A stretch of DNA of 64,000 bases from Xiphydria camelus (lineage: Eukaryota; Arthropoda; Insecta; Hymenoptera; Xiphydriidae). The position numbers and the translations under genes were made by a program. Positions 11,155-24,559 of this stretch are shown here, piece after piece (position 1 is the first letter of the stretch; each line of letters begins with the position of its first letter). The DNA lies in NCBI GenBank assembly GCA_963678675.1, contig OY783192.1, forward strand, positions 25,852,288-25,916,287. Direction: 5' to 3'. The notes beneath the pieces were generated by a model. That model made no database searches, was not told the origin of the DNA, and was given only the letters and a program-made list of their open reading frames with translations.

Positions 11155-11335
11155 ATTTTAAGATGTAATTCTTAAACGTATTAACCAATAGATAATTAAT
11201 TATCATGCTTTTATTAGCCATAGAAAATGTCTCCATAGCTAATAAAAGTATGAGATTTAATTGTTCATTTGCTAGTACGTTGAAAAAAGACTTTAAGAAG
11301 AGTCACTAGCGACAGAATCCGTGATGCCTAGAGTA
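11155..11335. repeat. Partial copy of the MITE at 51,188-51,394
   Basis: Shares the order TCATGCTTTTATTAGCC, TAGCTAATAAAAGTATGAGA, TTAATTGTTCATTTGCTAG and a terminal AGTCACTAGCGACAGAATCC with the second copy. The left terminus is missing or too diverged to see. The rest of 10,968-12,470 holds nothing I can name. Confidence 0.55.
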
Positions 11336-14300
11336 CAAGTCTTACACATCAATAAACTTTTTCCCTGGGATGATTACATGCGTGTTTTAGTAACACATTT
11401 CATCCACCAAATTAATGTATATTTATTTAAATTATTTGTTTATAATCGTATCACTTGATGAATGAAAAGTATTGACACTCTACGGACCCAGATCTAGACC
11501 AGTGTTGTCATGAAAATTAACAATTCTTGGTTACCACGAGAATCAATAACACTTGATTGCCATGATAATCAGCAAGACGTTTCTCGATTATGATACGGAG
11601 GCCTAATATCGATTCAGTCGACATGAAAGAAATAAGACAGAGACAGTAAAGTTTAAAATAATAAGAAAGTTTTTTCTTTTTCTTTTCTTTATGCCTAAAA
11701 GAGAACTAATACTTAAACAATTTTGGTTCCAACATCAGATGTCAATGACGAAAGTGTTCAAAAGGTGACTTATTTGAGATCTGTGCGATCACAATAGGTT
11801 TAAATTTTCGACTTCGGTAGGTTTTCTTTAGATTTTGTTAAAGTGAATTTATATTTCTGACATTTGTCAGCCAACACAATTAGATAACGACAGTCACAAA
11901 TGTACTTAAACTATGCTAGTCGGTGAATTTCTACTGATGCGGGTATGTTTGAATTGGCCGGCGGTTTTGATTAACAAATATTGACAATGTAAATGTAATC
12001 TTCAAAAGATATCGAAAGAGTACACTTTCTACTTCTTACATATTTGTTTATGATTCTTCTTTGATGTTATTCAAAACTTACTGACGAGTTGCATTTCAAC
12101 TACGAGAAAAATTGCGACAAATTTACACTTTCGTATAGTTCTTACACGATTACTCAGAAATTTATTCCAAAACTAATCGCAAACGGAAAAATCTTATAAC
12201 TTTCTAACGAGTAGTCACTTAATATTTCCACATTTTTTCGCAGTTATACACCTTTATATTCAAGTGGCTGGAATTTTTATAACGTAGAGTCGTACTACTA
12301 TGTATTATGTCTTTGTCTGTACAATTAGGTTTAGTGTTACCAAACGAACACTTATTCATAAAGCAAGGAAATACAAATTTCTAGAAAAGCTGCACCTTGA
12401 ATATTGATTTTATTGCACTATTAATATCTTGACATTTTTAATATTTTGCTAACGTTTTCATCTCAATTCTCAGATTCTACAGATATTTTAAAGGATTTAC
12501 AAGCTACTTTGGAATATAAAAGATACGATGATGGTGCTTCAGAATGTTCAGATAGCGTGGTAATCGATAATCATGGATCACCATCTTTAAAATGCAAGAT
12601 AGTCGACGAGCATATTTTATCATCTTCTGAAAAGGATATATTCAAAGATTATGTCACGCTAACTTCTTCCGATGAGAACAATTTTTTACCGATAACAACA
12701 TTGCATAGTAGGGCAAATCGATCTTTAAATCTTAATCGTACTGAATTGTCAGTGGCAGATGAAGAAACCTCGCCATCACCTTCAAATATCAATTCATCTT
12801 TGCTCTTCCTCTTAGACCATTCATCTGAAAAGTATATTCAAACATCAAGTAGGATGAATAGTACAGTAGAATTAGAGACGAATAGTGTGAAAAACTCATT
12901 AATTATCGATGGCGTTATCACACAATCAACGCCTATTGGTATTGGCGACATATCGTCGACTCTAAATCACAATGCGAATAAAACAGAATGTCCTATCCGT
13001 GAGAACAATGAGAGCACTGTTATTAGCATGAAAACATTCGATGAAATGAAGATATTCAATAACAAGCACTCCTATAGTAATGAAGATTTTAATAATAAGG
13101 ACTTAGATAATGACAAAGAAAGCTCCGATAATAACAATATCGACATCGAGGGCAACGACAATTTAGGTGATAATGAGTTCAGCGATAATACTGGTAATGG
13201 CCGTAAAAACACCTACAAGGACAGAAGAAATAGTAGCGTTGAAAAGCATAACGACAGCGAATTTGAACCTAATATGTATGGTAATGAAAGTGAGGAAAGT
13301 ATGAGTATAGAAGATGAAGAATATGACATTAGCATGGAGGAATTCGAAAATATCGGCGTGACAGTAACAAATCAGAATAGACAAGAAATTAACGACAGTG
13401 TAAAAGACCCGAATTATATCCCGTCCACCAATAGCTCTAATCAGCTTGTAGAGTCGGTCAATAGTATTACGAACAATAAGTCACATTCGTCCATTGACAA
13501 TAGTATGAATAATACTGTGAGACGTGGCGTTTCTCCGTTTGATGACCGCGAGGTTCCTGTAATTAATTCAGAATCAAACACGATTTACAGTTCTCGAACT
13601 AAGAAATATTTTTGTCCGTTTTGTAAGAAATTACAAACTAAATTTGCAAGACATTTAGAAACAGTACACAAAAAAAGAGCCAGATGTTATAAAATTATCT
13701 GCGTTACCGAAAGGTAATTCTGATAGATTAAAATGCATAGATACTATACGAAAATGGGGATCTTTTCTACATAATACGCAGTCAAATCTGAACACCGGGC
13801 AGATTATTGTCAGTAGGCGTCCACAAAAACGGTTCAAGAGAGACGCAAGCCATTTTTTGCCTTGTCCCAACTGCAAAGGTTACTTTTCGAAATTAACATT
13901 GCACATTCATGTTTCCAAATGTCGAAAGAATGTGAAAAAAGGGGAGCGATCGATAAAAATTATGAGCAAAAGAATTATCGGGAAGGCTCACAAGTGCGCA
14001 TCTGAAAATGTTCGCTTCAACATATTACCTAAATTACGCGATGATGTAGTTAGTGCAACGGTAATGTACGATAAATTGATTATATTATACGCTAACAAAA
14101 TAAGCAAGAAGAATCCCTATCCTCATCAGCGATCCATGATCCGGAGCCATATGAGATTGTTAGGAAATTTCTTATTAGCTGCTAAGAGCATGGATAAGAA
14201 GGTAACTGATTTACAATCAATGTTTCGGAGAACAAGATACGATTTGTCGATATCTGCACTAAATATGTGCGCCGGGTACAACGAGAAGACTCTTAGTTAT

Positions 14301-15973
14301 AAGTCGCCTTCTACAGCATCTTCTCTTGGCACTCTTTTGAAAAAATGCAATCGAATTTACCAAGCGGAGTGTATTAAAAAAAATCGTTTAAAGAAAAAAG
14401 CTTCTGCGCAACATTTTCTAGATTTGTTTGAAGACGACTTTCCGGTCTCTGTCAATAAGCAGGTCATGGAAAATCAAATTCAAAGAAAGCGTAAGAAGAA
14501 AGTAATACTGCCTTCCAAATCAGACATAAAACTATTAAAAACGTTTCTCTCCGAAAAATCCAATACGGCAATTAAATCTCTCTCAGAAAAATACACTACG
14601 TCGGCATGGAGAAGTTTGGCTGAGGCCACTCTCATTTTAGTACAGTCGTTTAATCGCCGTCGGCCGGGCGAAATTGAGAGAATGTTTATTTCTGACTATG
14701 AAAATCAGGATATGATCGATGAAAGCGTTCATCCAGATATTTATAATAAATTATCTGAAAACGCACTAGCGAAAGCAAAAAAGTACATTAGAATAACACT
14801 TCGCGGGAAATTAGGCCGGACAGTGCCAGTACTGCTAAATAATGATATGGTTGAGGTAATCAATTTAATACTCAAATACCGAAAAAGAGCTTGAGTTAGA
14901 AATAGTAACGAATATGTGTTCGGTATTCCGAGTTCCAGCAAATTGGCAGTACAACACCTTCAAGCATGCAATTTAATGAGGAAATTTTCTTACGAGTGTG
15001 GTGCGGCCCTTCCAGAAACCTTACGGGGTACGAAATTACGAAAACACATCGCGACGCAGTCAGCAATGTTGAACCTCAAAGAAAATGAAATTGCCGACCT
15101 TGCGAATTTTATGGGTCATGCTGACAAAATACACAAAGAAATATATCGGCAGCCCCTTCCTCAGCGGGATATTTTGGGAGTGTCACGTCTTCTAGAGTCT
15201 GCGGAAGGATTAAGTAGTAAGCAGGGTAATGAAAATGAAAGCGACAATGAAGAGGAATCTTCCACTAGTCCTGTTGAGGAAATGCCCAGGACAAATGCTA
15301 ATTTCGACAGTTCGGAACAGTCTAGCAAAAATAATAGTACAGACAATGCGAATACAAGCCATTCTTCCTCTCATACTCGTCGAAGTAGTATGTATTTCAT
15401 GCAATGTCCATTACTGTTGAGCCTGACATTTCTTACCTAGCCGCGAAATCTTGCATGCTATTTTTCATTGTAAAAAAGTAACATTTATTCTATTTGTACC
15501 TCTTTCTACTCAACTGCCCATGAAACCTTCTCATGATTTCCTAGTTGTTGGTAGGGAATGGGAGATAGAAACGCGAGAGTAGTGATATAGTTTTCTGTAT
15601 GAAGTAACAAACGCCATGCCAAAAAGGAATGTCGTAGTAAGCAATGTCAGCTTCAACTTCATTTCATTACTCGATATGCTAGAGAGCATTACCACATGGA
15701 TATGCTGGTTTACCCTTTTCAGCTTCTCCATACGGTAAAACAATCCGAAAAAGATGGACCGCCCAGGAAAAAGCGGTAGTAGAAAAAATATTCGGTAATC
15801 CTGCAACTATAGTCCGTCTACCATCTTTATCTGCTTGCCAAACCGCAATCCAACAGAATCCGACACTAAGTGGAAGGAAGCCAGAACAGTTAAAAACTTG
15901 GATTAATAACCAAATGTTATCAAGATTGCGCAGAGGTCCTCAACAAATGTGTGAAAAGGATATACAAAAATAG

Positions 15974-17530
15974 TGAAATCTCTCAAAAATTAAAAAAAAA
16001 ACAACCCTCAACGTTAGAGATATATTTGTACCCTTTCTTATATATTTTTATTGTTCGATCATGTTTTTATTCTTCTTCAAGGATAGTATAGCCACAATGT
16101 ATAGACGCCTATTTCATTTGTTACCGCATGCGTATCTAACATTACTTTTAAATCAGTCGAACTTGTTTATACTTATATTCCACGGCTCACTAGTTACCTC
16201 ACAAATCTCTTTATAGTTATCAACTTCTCGAACTCCTACCGATCCTTACTTTTTAATGATAAGATATGTTATTTCTATCACATAATAACCATTACTGTTT
16301 CGAGTATACTTTATTATAATTACATTAATGCCGGTACATTTAACGACTCGATCAAACATGTAATTCTATTTTTGTGCAAGATTGCATAATAAAGTTAAGC
16401 TCATGATAGTAACGCCATATGTTTTAAAACAAGATGTCTATTTATAACGTTTTATTCATTTGAAGAAATTAAGGTAAATATCCCAATTACCACCATATGA
16501 CCCAATTAATCAACAAATCTTCAAATATCTCTTTATTGTACACTATTCAAATAAATCTCTTTATTACCCCTTATTGCTTAAACAAATATTTTTCTATCAA
16601 TTGTAAAGGCTTAACGGTTAAAAATGTTTATTAATAGAGCTCAATGTATAAGTGATCGATAATTGAGTTTAACGGGTCGGTGACTGGAATATTTACGTTA
16701 CTTACAACATTTCATTTCAACGATCAAGAATTCTTCATCCACGTCATATACAAGCGAGAAACCTGCAGAAATGGAGAGTCTTCGCTTATTTCGATAATAT
16801 CCACAGGGAACATGCCGTTCATTTTAAGCCAAAACATTTCAATTAAATTTTTTTTTAATTTAATCATTTTAAAAGAGTCCAGCGGAAGACCAAGAGGTTA
16901 TTAACTATAAGCCGCCTATTCTGATCGTAAGTTCTAGATTTCTTTGTTAAGATCAGGATATCCCAATTAAAGGTAAGTTAATAAAATAATGATTCTTAAG
17001 AAATTAAAATTCTCCAGTAACACATATTCCAAGGAGTAATACTTCGGAGAGCAACCATTCATTTTCTTTCGAACAGTATTACTTTTTTTCGGAACCGTAT
17101 CAAGAGAGATTAATTTTAAAAAATAAGTTATTAGTCGTCAAAATATAGGTTACGTGGCTACTCAAGGATTTTCATTTCATCTGAATCACTGAACACTTAT
17201 CCAATCCTCAGTTTGAACTATCTTGCAAAGAAAGAATGAATTTGCAATAATTTATTTTTGACAATCCTATCGCATATAGCAGCAAATCAATTGGAAAAAA
17301 ATTATCGGTTTTTAAAGTGTTGGCTGCATCGCTCTTGTAGCATTTTCTGTTTTTCGAAGCATTTCATACTTCAAACTGTATCACGCGACAAGAGTTAAAA
17401 ATGAAAAAGAGACTATCATTCTCTGATGTAGCGCTTACAAGGCCATTGAAGTATTTTCATTTAATTTGAATCATTTAATACTTTGCTAGAAGCTTAGTTA
17501 GAATCTTCTTTTAAAGAAGAAGTTAATCTA
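15974..17530. other. AT-rich intergenic stretch
   Basis: No credible gene on either strand. A weak pair of TATCCCAATTA motifs (16,475 and 16,955) resembles MITE ends of the GGGTAATTGGGATA kind, but boundaries cannot be fixed. Confidence 0.5.
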
Positions 17531-18389
17531 TTTAATCTATGTAAGTAAATAGAAATGCACGCCTCTGTTTCGAAGAGTCGAACTGTCCTCAAAGTATACA
17601 TATCATGTATTTTTCAGTCCCCAAACTAGCTATAATGTGCATGAATTAGCTCATTCTATTAATTTCTTTCAATTAATCTGCTGTTGTGTGATTCGCTGCA
17701 AAAGTGAATTACTACCTATACTTCGATTCTCTTTCAGAAAGAAAATTCGATGTAAAAACTGGCAAAGTATTAAATTTTGAAACCACGCGTTCATCCGGAT
17801 GAGTAGAAAGCCGCATGTCTGTTTCGATGAGTCGAAATCCACACTATGTAACTGCGGTTAAAACAGTTTTCACTATACGTTAATTATGTCGAATGTGTAA
17901 TGTATTGCATACTTGCATTCTGTTCAAACAATTAGTATCTTAATTTGCTTTATTAAGCCCATCAATGATAACTGAAGAATTAACTCAAAGTTAACTCTTG
18001 AGTTACCAATACTTGGAGGACTAGTATTTTGAAGACCGATAATTTATTAATTTTTTCGTAACTTAATAAGTTACCGTTCAATACAGTTCAAGGGCAAATA
18101 ACTATAGATCGATTCTCATTGTGAAGGAAAACGAACTAAGAACTAGTGAACTGTTAAATTTTGAGAACCACGCTTCTCATCCTGATTAAATAGAAATTCA
18201 CGCATTTGTTTCGAAGAGTCGAACTGTCCTCAAAGCATACACATATCGTGTATTTTTCAGTCCCCAAACTAGCTGTAATGTGTATGAATTGGCTGATTCT
18301 ATTAATTTCTTTCAATTAATCTACTGCTGTGTGATTCGCTACAAAAGTGAATTAAAAAAACATTTAAACTATTTCGTAATGCAAAGAAA

Positions 18390-18472
18390 AAGGGCAGAGA
18401 AATCGAACCTGGGTCATCGAACATGCGAGTCCAGTACGCTACCGGTATAACCATAGTCGGCTGTTCGACAAT
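18390..18472 (-). repeat. tRNA-derived sequence (SINE head or tRNA relic)
   Basis: On the minus strand the order ATGGTTATACCGGTAGCG, CTGGACTCGCATG, CCCAGGTTCGATTTC resembles a tRNA A box, anticodon arm and B box (GGTTCGATT). The anticodon stem does not pair and no acceptor stem is formed, so this is not a functional tRNA. Confidence 0.45.
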
Positions 18473-18639
18473 ATTGAAAACGAACTTGCCTATAAGGTAC
18501 GCGGCTAACTTTGAATCGCTATAACTTTTTATCTTGTTGTTAGTGCGCGCTAGGGCTGTAATATAATACTACCCTTAGCATGCACTAATACCACGTACAA
18601 GAGGAGCACAAGCTGAATTTCCGAGATTGTGCGCTCCCT

Positions 18640-19745
18640 TTATGAGTGTATGGTATGTATGTACATTTCAGCTCGAATGTGCGAACGAGGTAGAGGTGGA
18701 GATATAGGAGGCTTCGAGAGAGGCCTTCTATTTAATATTGCCTCGTTTACCGTTCGTACTCAAATGTACATAAGTATATCCTGCTTTGGAAATTGTACAA
18801 ACGTTGCATTTCCGACCGATAACTATAGGCGAAAGCAGACTATTTTTTAGTTGTTTATTCATTAATGGCTTATATACATTAATGATTTATTTATTTCTTA
18901 TACGCTAATATATTTGAATAAATGAATTATTAAATAAATAAAAAAATTAATAAAAAATAAAAAATATTTTATTAATATTAATTATTTATTATTTATTATT
19001 ATTTATATATTTATTTTAAAATTATTTATTTCTTATACGCTAATATATTTGAATAAATTTCAATCTGACAGTAAAAACATTAAACAACAGATACAAAATA
19101 GGTAATATCGCAACTGCTAGACTTATCAGAACCTAAACAATATTCGGTACAAAAACAATACTAGGTATACGATTATCACAACTCTCCATAAAATATAATT
19201 GAAAATTATCACTATTACAACTAAATATTTTTGATATTAGTCATTGGTCAGTTTTGAAGAATGTGGCAACTGTGTGAGGACTCTTTTCGTTCTCGTGACA
19301 CGTGATTGATCATTACTTTTTTTCTCAGCCAAATACTGCAGAAGTCTCTCTATTCCTCTTTCTTTCTTCAATTCTAAAATAATGCTGCGGTAATGTTGAA
19401 CTCACGCATACGATACGCAATGAAAATCCATAGCGACGCTGCCACGATCGACAGTTCGATGAGTAAGGGGACTATTTGGCTATGATGTGCAGGCGCACGT
19501 GTATACGTAGCTTGTACCTAACGAAAAGTTTTCGAGTACAACCCGGCTAATAGCCGAGTCTCCTACATTGTAGGCAATGCGTGCCCCGTAAGCTTTTAGC
19601 TATTAATGTTGCGAGACTACTACCTTTAAGATACGATACGGTATAAAATGTAGCAATTTTTTGTATACCGTTACTACGTTACGCGTATTAAATACGAGAT
19701 ACGCATGTACCATACGGTAGCATTGCATATAATAGACATATTCAA
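18640..19745. repeat. Dispersed repeat, copy 2, interrupted
   Basis: Matches 7,220-7,575: first part 18,640-18,838, second part 19,622-19,745 (TTAAGATACGATACGGTATA). The intervening 780 bp are AT-rich and contain a direct repeat of TTATTTCTTATACGCTAATA (about 18,890 and 19,026), then unrelated sequence. Confidence 0.55.
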
Positions 19746-21369
19746 ACGTTTAGAATAGTGTTGCGTGTTGTTCCTTTAACGTCACGACGAAATACCACCA
19801 AATTAGAGGAAGAGCTCATTGCCTATTTTTGTGTCAAAATGAATCACCTTCATTTAATCTACTGCCGTGTGATGAGCTCCAAAAGTGAATTACTGTACCT
19901 CAATTCTCTTTGTGAAAGAAAACTCGAACTTAGAACAGACGAAGAGTGTTACATTTTTAAACCACGCGTTTATTCGGATGAGTAGAAAGCCGCGTATCTG
20001 TCTCGAGAAGAGTCGAAAACCACACGTCTAGGTAACCACTATGGTTGAAGAATTTTTCACTATACGTTAATTACGTCAAATGTGTAATTTATTACATACT
20101 TCCATTCTGTTCGAAGGATTAGTATCTCAATTTGCTTCATTAAGCCCAATGGATATATGTAATTGGAGAATTAACTCGAAGTTAATTTTCAAGTTGACAA
20201 TACTTCGAGAACTAATATATTTCGAAGGCCGATAATTTATTTGTTTTCTTTGTAAATTAATAAGCTATTGTGCAATACGGTTCAAGGGCAAATAACTATA
20301 GATCGATCCTCATTGTGAAGGAAAACGAATCAAGAACTAGTGAAATGTTAAATTTTGACAATCATGCTTCTCTCTACCTAAGTAAATAGAAATTCACGCC
20401 TTTATTTAGAAGATTCGAACTGTCCTCAAAGTATACATATCGTGTATTTTTTAGTCCCCAAACTAGCTATAATGTGTATGAATTGGCTGATTCTATTAAT
20501 TTCTTTCAATCTGCCGCTGTGTGATGCGCTACAAGTTAATTATTATATACTTTGATTCCGTTTCTGAAAGAAAACTCGAAATAAAAACTGACGAAGTATT
20601 AAATTTTGAAAACCACGCATTTACCCGGATGAGTAGAAAGCCGCGTGTCTGTTTCAATGAGTCGAAAACCACACGTCTATTAACAACTGCGGTTGAAGAA
20701 TTTTTCACTATACGTTAATTATGTCGAATGTGTAATGTATTGCATACTTCCATTCTGTTCAAACAATTAGTATCTCAATTTGCTTTATTAAGCCCATCGA
20801 TGATAACTGGAGAATTAACTCAAAGTTAACTCGAGTTACGAATACTTGGAGGACTAGGATTTTGAAAACCGATAATTTATTAATTTTTTCGTAACTTAAT
20901 AAGTTACCGTTCAATACACTTCAAGGGCAAATAACTATAGATCGATTCTCATTGTGAAGGAAAACGAACAGAACTAGTGAAGGGTTACATTTTGAGAACC
21001 ACGCTTCTCTTCCTGATTAAATAGAAATTCACGCCTTTTTGTTTCGAAGAGTCGAACTGTCCTCAAAGTATACATATCGTGTATTTTTCAGTCCCCAAAC
21101 TAGCTGTAATTTGTATGAATTGGCTGATTCTATTAATTTCTTTCAATTAATCTGCCGCTGTGTGATGCGCTACAAATTAATTATTATACTTTAATTCCTT
21201 TTCTGAAAGGAAACTCGAAATAAAAACTGACGAAGTATTAAATTTTGAAAACCACGCATTTACCCGGATTAATAGAAACCCGCGTGTCTGTTTCGATGAG
21301 TCGAAAACCACACGTCTATATAACAACTGCGGTTGAAGAATTTTTCACTATACGTTAATTATGTCGAAT

Positions 21370-23880
21370 GTGTAGTCTCTTGCACACTTCCTTTCTGTTC
21401 GAATGATTAGTACCTCAATTTGCTTCATTAAGCCCATCGATGATAACTGGAAAATTAACTCGAAGTTAACTCTCGAGTTATAAATACTTCGAGGACCGAT
21501 AGTTTATTAATTTTTTCGTAACTTAATAAGTTACCGTTCAATACGGTTCAAGGGCAAATAACTATAGATCGATTTTCATTGTGAAGGAAAACGAACTAAG
21601 AACTGTGAAGTGTTAAATTTTGAGAACTCCGCTTCTCTTCCTGATTAAATAGAAATTCACACGCCTTTGTTTCGAAGAGTCGAACTGTCCTCAAAGTATA
21701 CATATCGTGTATTTTTCAGTCCCCAAACTAGCTATAATGTGTATGAATTGGCTGATTCCATTAATTTCTTTCAATTAATCTGCCGCTGTGTGATGCGCTA
21801 CAAGTTAATTATTATACTTTAATTCCTTTTCTGAAAGGAAACTCGAAATAAAAACTGACGAGGTATTAAATTTTGAAAACCACGCATTTACCCGGATGAA
21901 TAGAAACCCGCGTGTCTGTTTCGATGAGTCGAAAACCACACGTCTATATAACAACTGCGGTTGAAGAATTTTTCACTATACGTTAATTATGTCGAATGTG
22001 TAGTCTCTTGCATACTTCCTTTCTGTTCGAATGATTAGTACCTCAATTTGCTTCATTAAGCCCATCGATGATAACTGGAAAATTAACTCGAAGTTAACTC
22101 TCGAGTTATAAATACTTCGAGGACCGATAGTTTATTAATTTTTTCGTAACTTAATAAGTTACCGTTCAATACGGTTCAAGGGCAAATAACTATAGATCGA
22201 TTTTCATTGTGAAGGAAAACGAACTAAGAACTAGTGAAGTGTTAAATTTTGAGAACTCCGCTTCTCTTCCTGATTAAATAGAAATTCACACGCCTTTGTT
22301 TCGAAGAGTCGAACTGTCCTCAAAGTATACATATCGTGTATTTTTCAGTCCCCAAACTAGCTATAATGTGTATGAATTGGCTGATTCCATTAATTTCTTT
22401 CAATTAATCTGCCGCTGTGTGATGCGCTACAAGTTAATTATTATACTTTAATTCCTTTTCTGAAAGGAAACTCGAAATAAAAACTGACGAAGTATTAAAT
22501 TTTGAAAACCACGCATTTACCCGGATGAATAGAAACCCGCGTGTCTGTTTCGATGAGTCGAAAACCACACGTCTATATAACAACTGCGGTAGAAGAATTT
22601 TTCACTATACGTTAATTATGTCGAATGTGTAGTCTCTTGCACACTTCCTTTCTGTTCGAATGATTAGTACCTCAATTTGCTTCATTAAGCCCATCGATGA
22701 TAACTGGAAAATTAACTCGAAGTTAACTCTCGAGTTATAAATACTTCGAGGACCGATAGTTTATTAATTTTTTCGTAACTTAATAAGTTACCGTTCAATA
22801 CGGTTCAAGGGCAAATAACTATAGATCGATTTTCATTGTGAAGGAAAACGAACTAAGAACTGTGAAGTGTTAAATTTTGAGAACTCCGCTTCTCTTCCTG
22901 ATTAAATAGAAATTCACACGCCTTTGTTTCGAAGAGTCGAACTGTCCTCAAAGTATACATATCGTGTATTTTTCAGTCCCCAAACTAGCTATAATGTGTA
23001 TGAATTGGCTGATTCCATTAATTTCTTTCAATTAATCTGCCGCTGTGTGATGCGCTATAAGTTAATTATTATACTTTAATTCCTTTTCTGAAAGGAAACT
23101 CGAAATAAAAACTGACGAAGTATTAAATTTTGAAAACCACGCATTTACCCGGATGAATAGAAACCCGCGTGTCTGTTTCGATGAGTCGAAAACCACACGT
23201 CTATATAACAACTGCGGTTGAAGAATTTTTCACTATACGTTAATTATGTCGAATGTGTAGTCTCTTGCATACTTCCTTTCTGTTCGAATGATTAGTACCT
23301 CAATTTGCTTCATTAAGCCCATCGATGATAACTGGAAAATTAACTCGAAGTTAACTCTCGAGTTATAAATACTTCGAGGACCGATAGTTTATTAATTTTT
23401 TCGTAACTTAATAAGTTACCGTTCAATACGGTTCAAGGGCAAATAACTATAGATCGATTTTCATTGTGAAGGAAAACGAACTAAGAACTAGTGAAGTGTT
23501 AAATTTTGAGAACTCCGCTTCTCTTCCTGATTAAATAGAAATTCACACGCCTTTGTTTCGAAGAGTCGAACTGTCCTCAAAGTATACATATCGTGTATTT
23601 TTCAGTCCCCAAACTAGCTATAATGTGTATGAATTGGCTGATTCCATTAATTTCTTTCAATTAATCTGCCGCTGTGTGATGCGCTACAAGTTAATTATTA
23701 TACTTTAATTCCTTTTCTGAAAGGAAACTCGAAATAAAAACTGACGAAGTATTAAATTTTGAAAACCACGCATTTACCCGGATGAATAGAAACCCGCGTG
23801 TCTGTTTCGATGAGTCGAAAACCACACGTCTATATAGCAACTGCGGTTGAAGAATTTTTCACTATACGTTAATTATGTCG
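21370..23880. repeat. Two copies of a 1,257-bp dimeric higher-order repeat
   Basis: Four nearly identical units alternate at linked sites. Units near 21,370 and 22,630 read TTGCACACTTCC and AAGAACTGTGAAG. Units near 22,000 and 23,260 read TTGCATACTTCC and AAGAACTAGTGAAG. This ABAB pattern (628+629 bp) means the latest duplication copied a dimer, not a monomer. Confidence 0.75.
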
Positions 23881-24055
23881 AATGTGTAATCTCTTGCATA
23901 CTTCCTTTCTGTTCGAATGATTAGTACCTCAATTTGCTTCATTAAGCCCATCGATGATAACTGGAAAATTAACTCGAAGTTAACTCTCGAGTTATCAATA
24001 CTTCGAGGACTAGTATTTCGAAGACCGATAATTTATTAATTTTTTTGTAACTTAA

Positions 24056-24347
24056 CACGTTGCCTGCCGTCTCGGTCTATATGACCGAGAAACAAGTTTC
24101 CGCGCAGGCCGTTGAGATTTACTTGACCGAGAATTTTACTTTTGCATATAATTTAGTAAAGAATTTTTGCACATAATTTAGTAAAGAATAGGAATTTTGA
24201 AAAAATTCTTACATGAGTCCTTACAACTACTCTTATAAACGTCTGTCTGCGCACTGTGGCTTGAAGGGAAATTTTTTGACCCATTTGGCAAAACCAACGT
24301 TGGCGTCAAGATAAAAAGTCGCTTTGAGCTCTACGGCAGTCAACGTG
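24056..24347. mobile_element. TTAA-flanked MITE inside the satellite
   Basis: Ends CACGTTGCCTGCCGT and ACGGCAGTCAACGTG, flanked by TTAA at 24,052-24,055 and 24,348-24,351. The neighbouring satellite units show the empty site as GTAACTTAATAAGTTACC, so element limits and duplication are proven by comparison. The TTAA target fits a piggyBac-derived MITE. Confidence 0.9.
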
Positions 24348-24559
24348 TTAATAAGTTACCATGCAATACGGTTCAAAGGCAAATAACTATAGATCGATTC
24401 TCATTATGAAGGAAAACGAACTAAGAACTAGTGAAGTGTTAAATTTTGAGAACCACGCTTCTCTATCTCAGTAAATAGAAATCCACGCCTCTGTTTCGAA
24501 CTGTCCTCAAAGTATATATATCGTATATTTTTCTGTCCTCAAACTAGTTGTAATGCGTA

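Larger units (their letters stand above)
9725..15973 (+). pseudogene. Zinc-finger and tyrosine-recombinase (Crypton-like) gene, three exons, two lesions
   Basis: Exons 9,725-9,863, 12,474-15,384 and 15,723-15,973 join in phase (1|2, 1|2). Exon 1 opens MFALVKFPDSTYYI, like the N-terminal module of the BEN gene at 51,758. Exon 2 is acidic and Asn/Ser-rich, then has two fingers (CPFCKK...HLETVH, 13,612-13,669; CPNCKG...HVSKC, 13,860-13,922). The tyrosine-recombinase signature follows: RRRPGEIE (14,653), basic hairpin RGKLGRTVPV (14,805), TKLRKHIAT (15,033), MGHADKIHKEIY with Tyr at about 15,145. Exon 3 has a SANT/Myb-like RKRWTAQEKAVVEKIF. With one A removed from 13,670-13,676 the model is 1,100 codons, with one TGA at 14,892-14,894. 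Whether it is a Crypton or a host gene derived from one is open. No terminal repeats were seen. Confidence 0.8.

Noticed and set aside
18390..18472. Functional tRNA gene
   Set aside because: The B box is present but the anticodon and acceptor stems do not pair.
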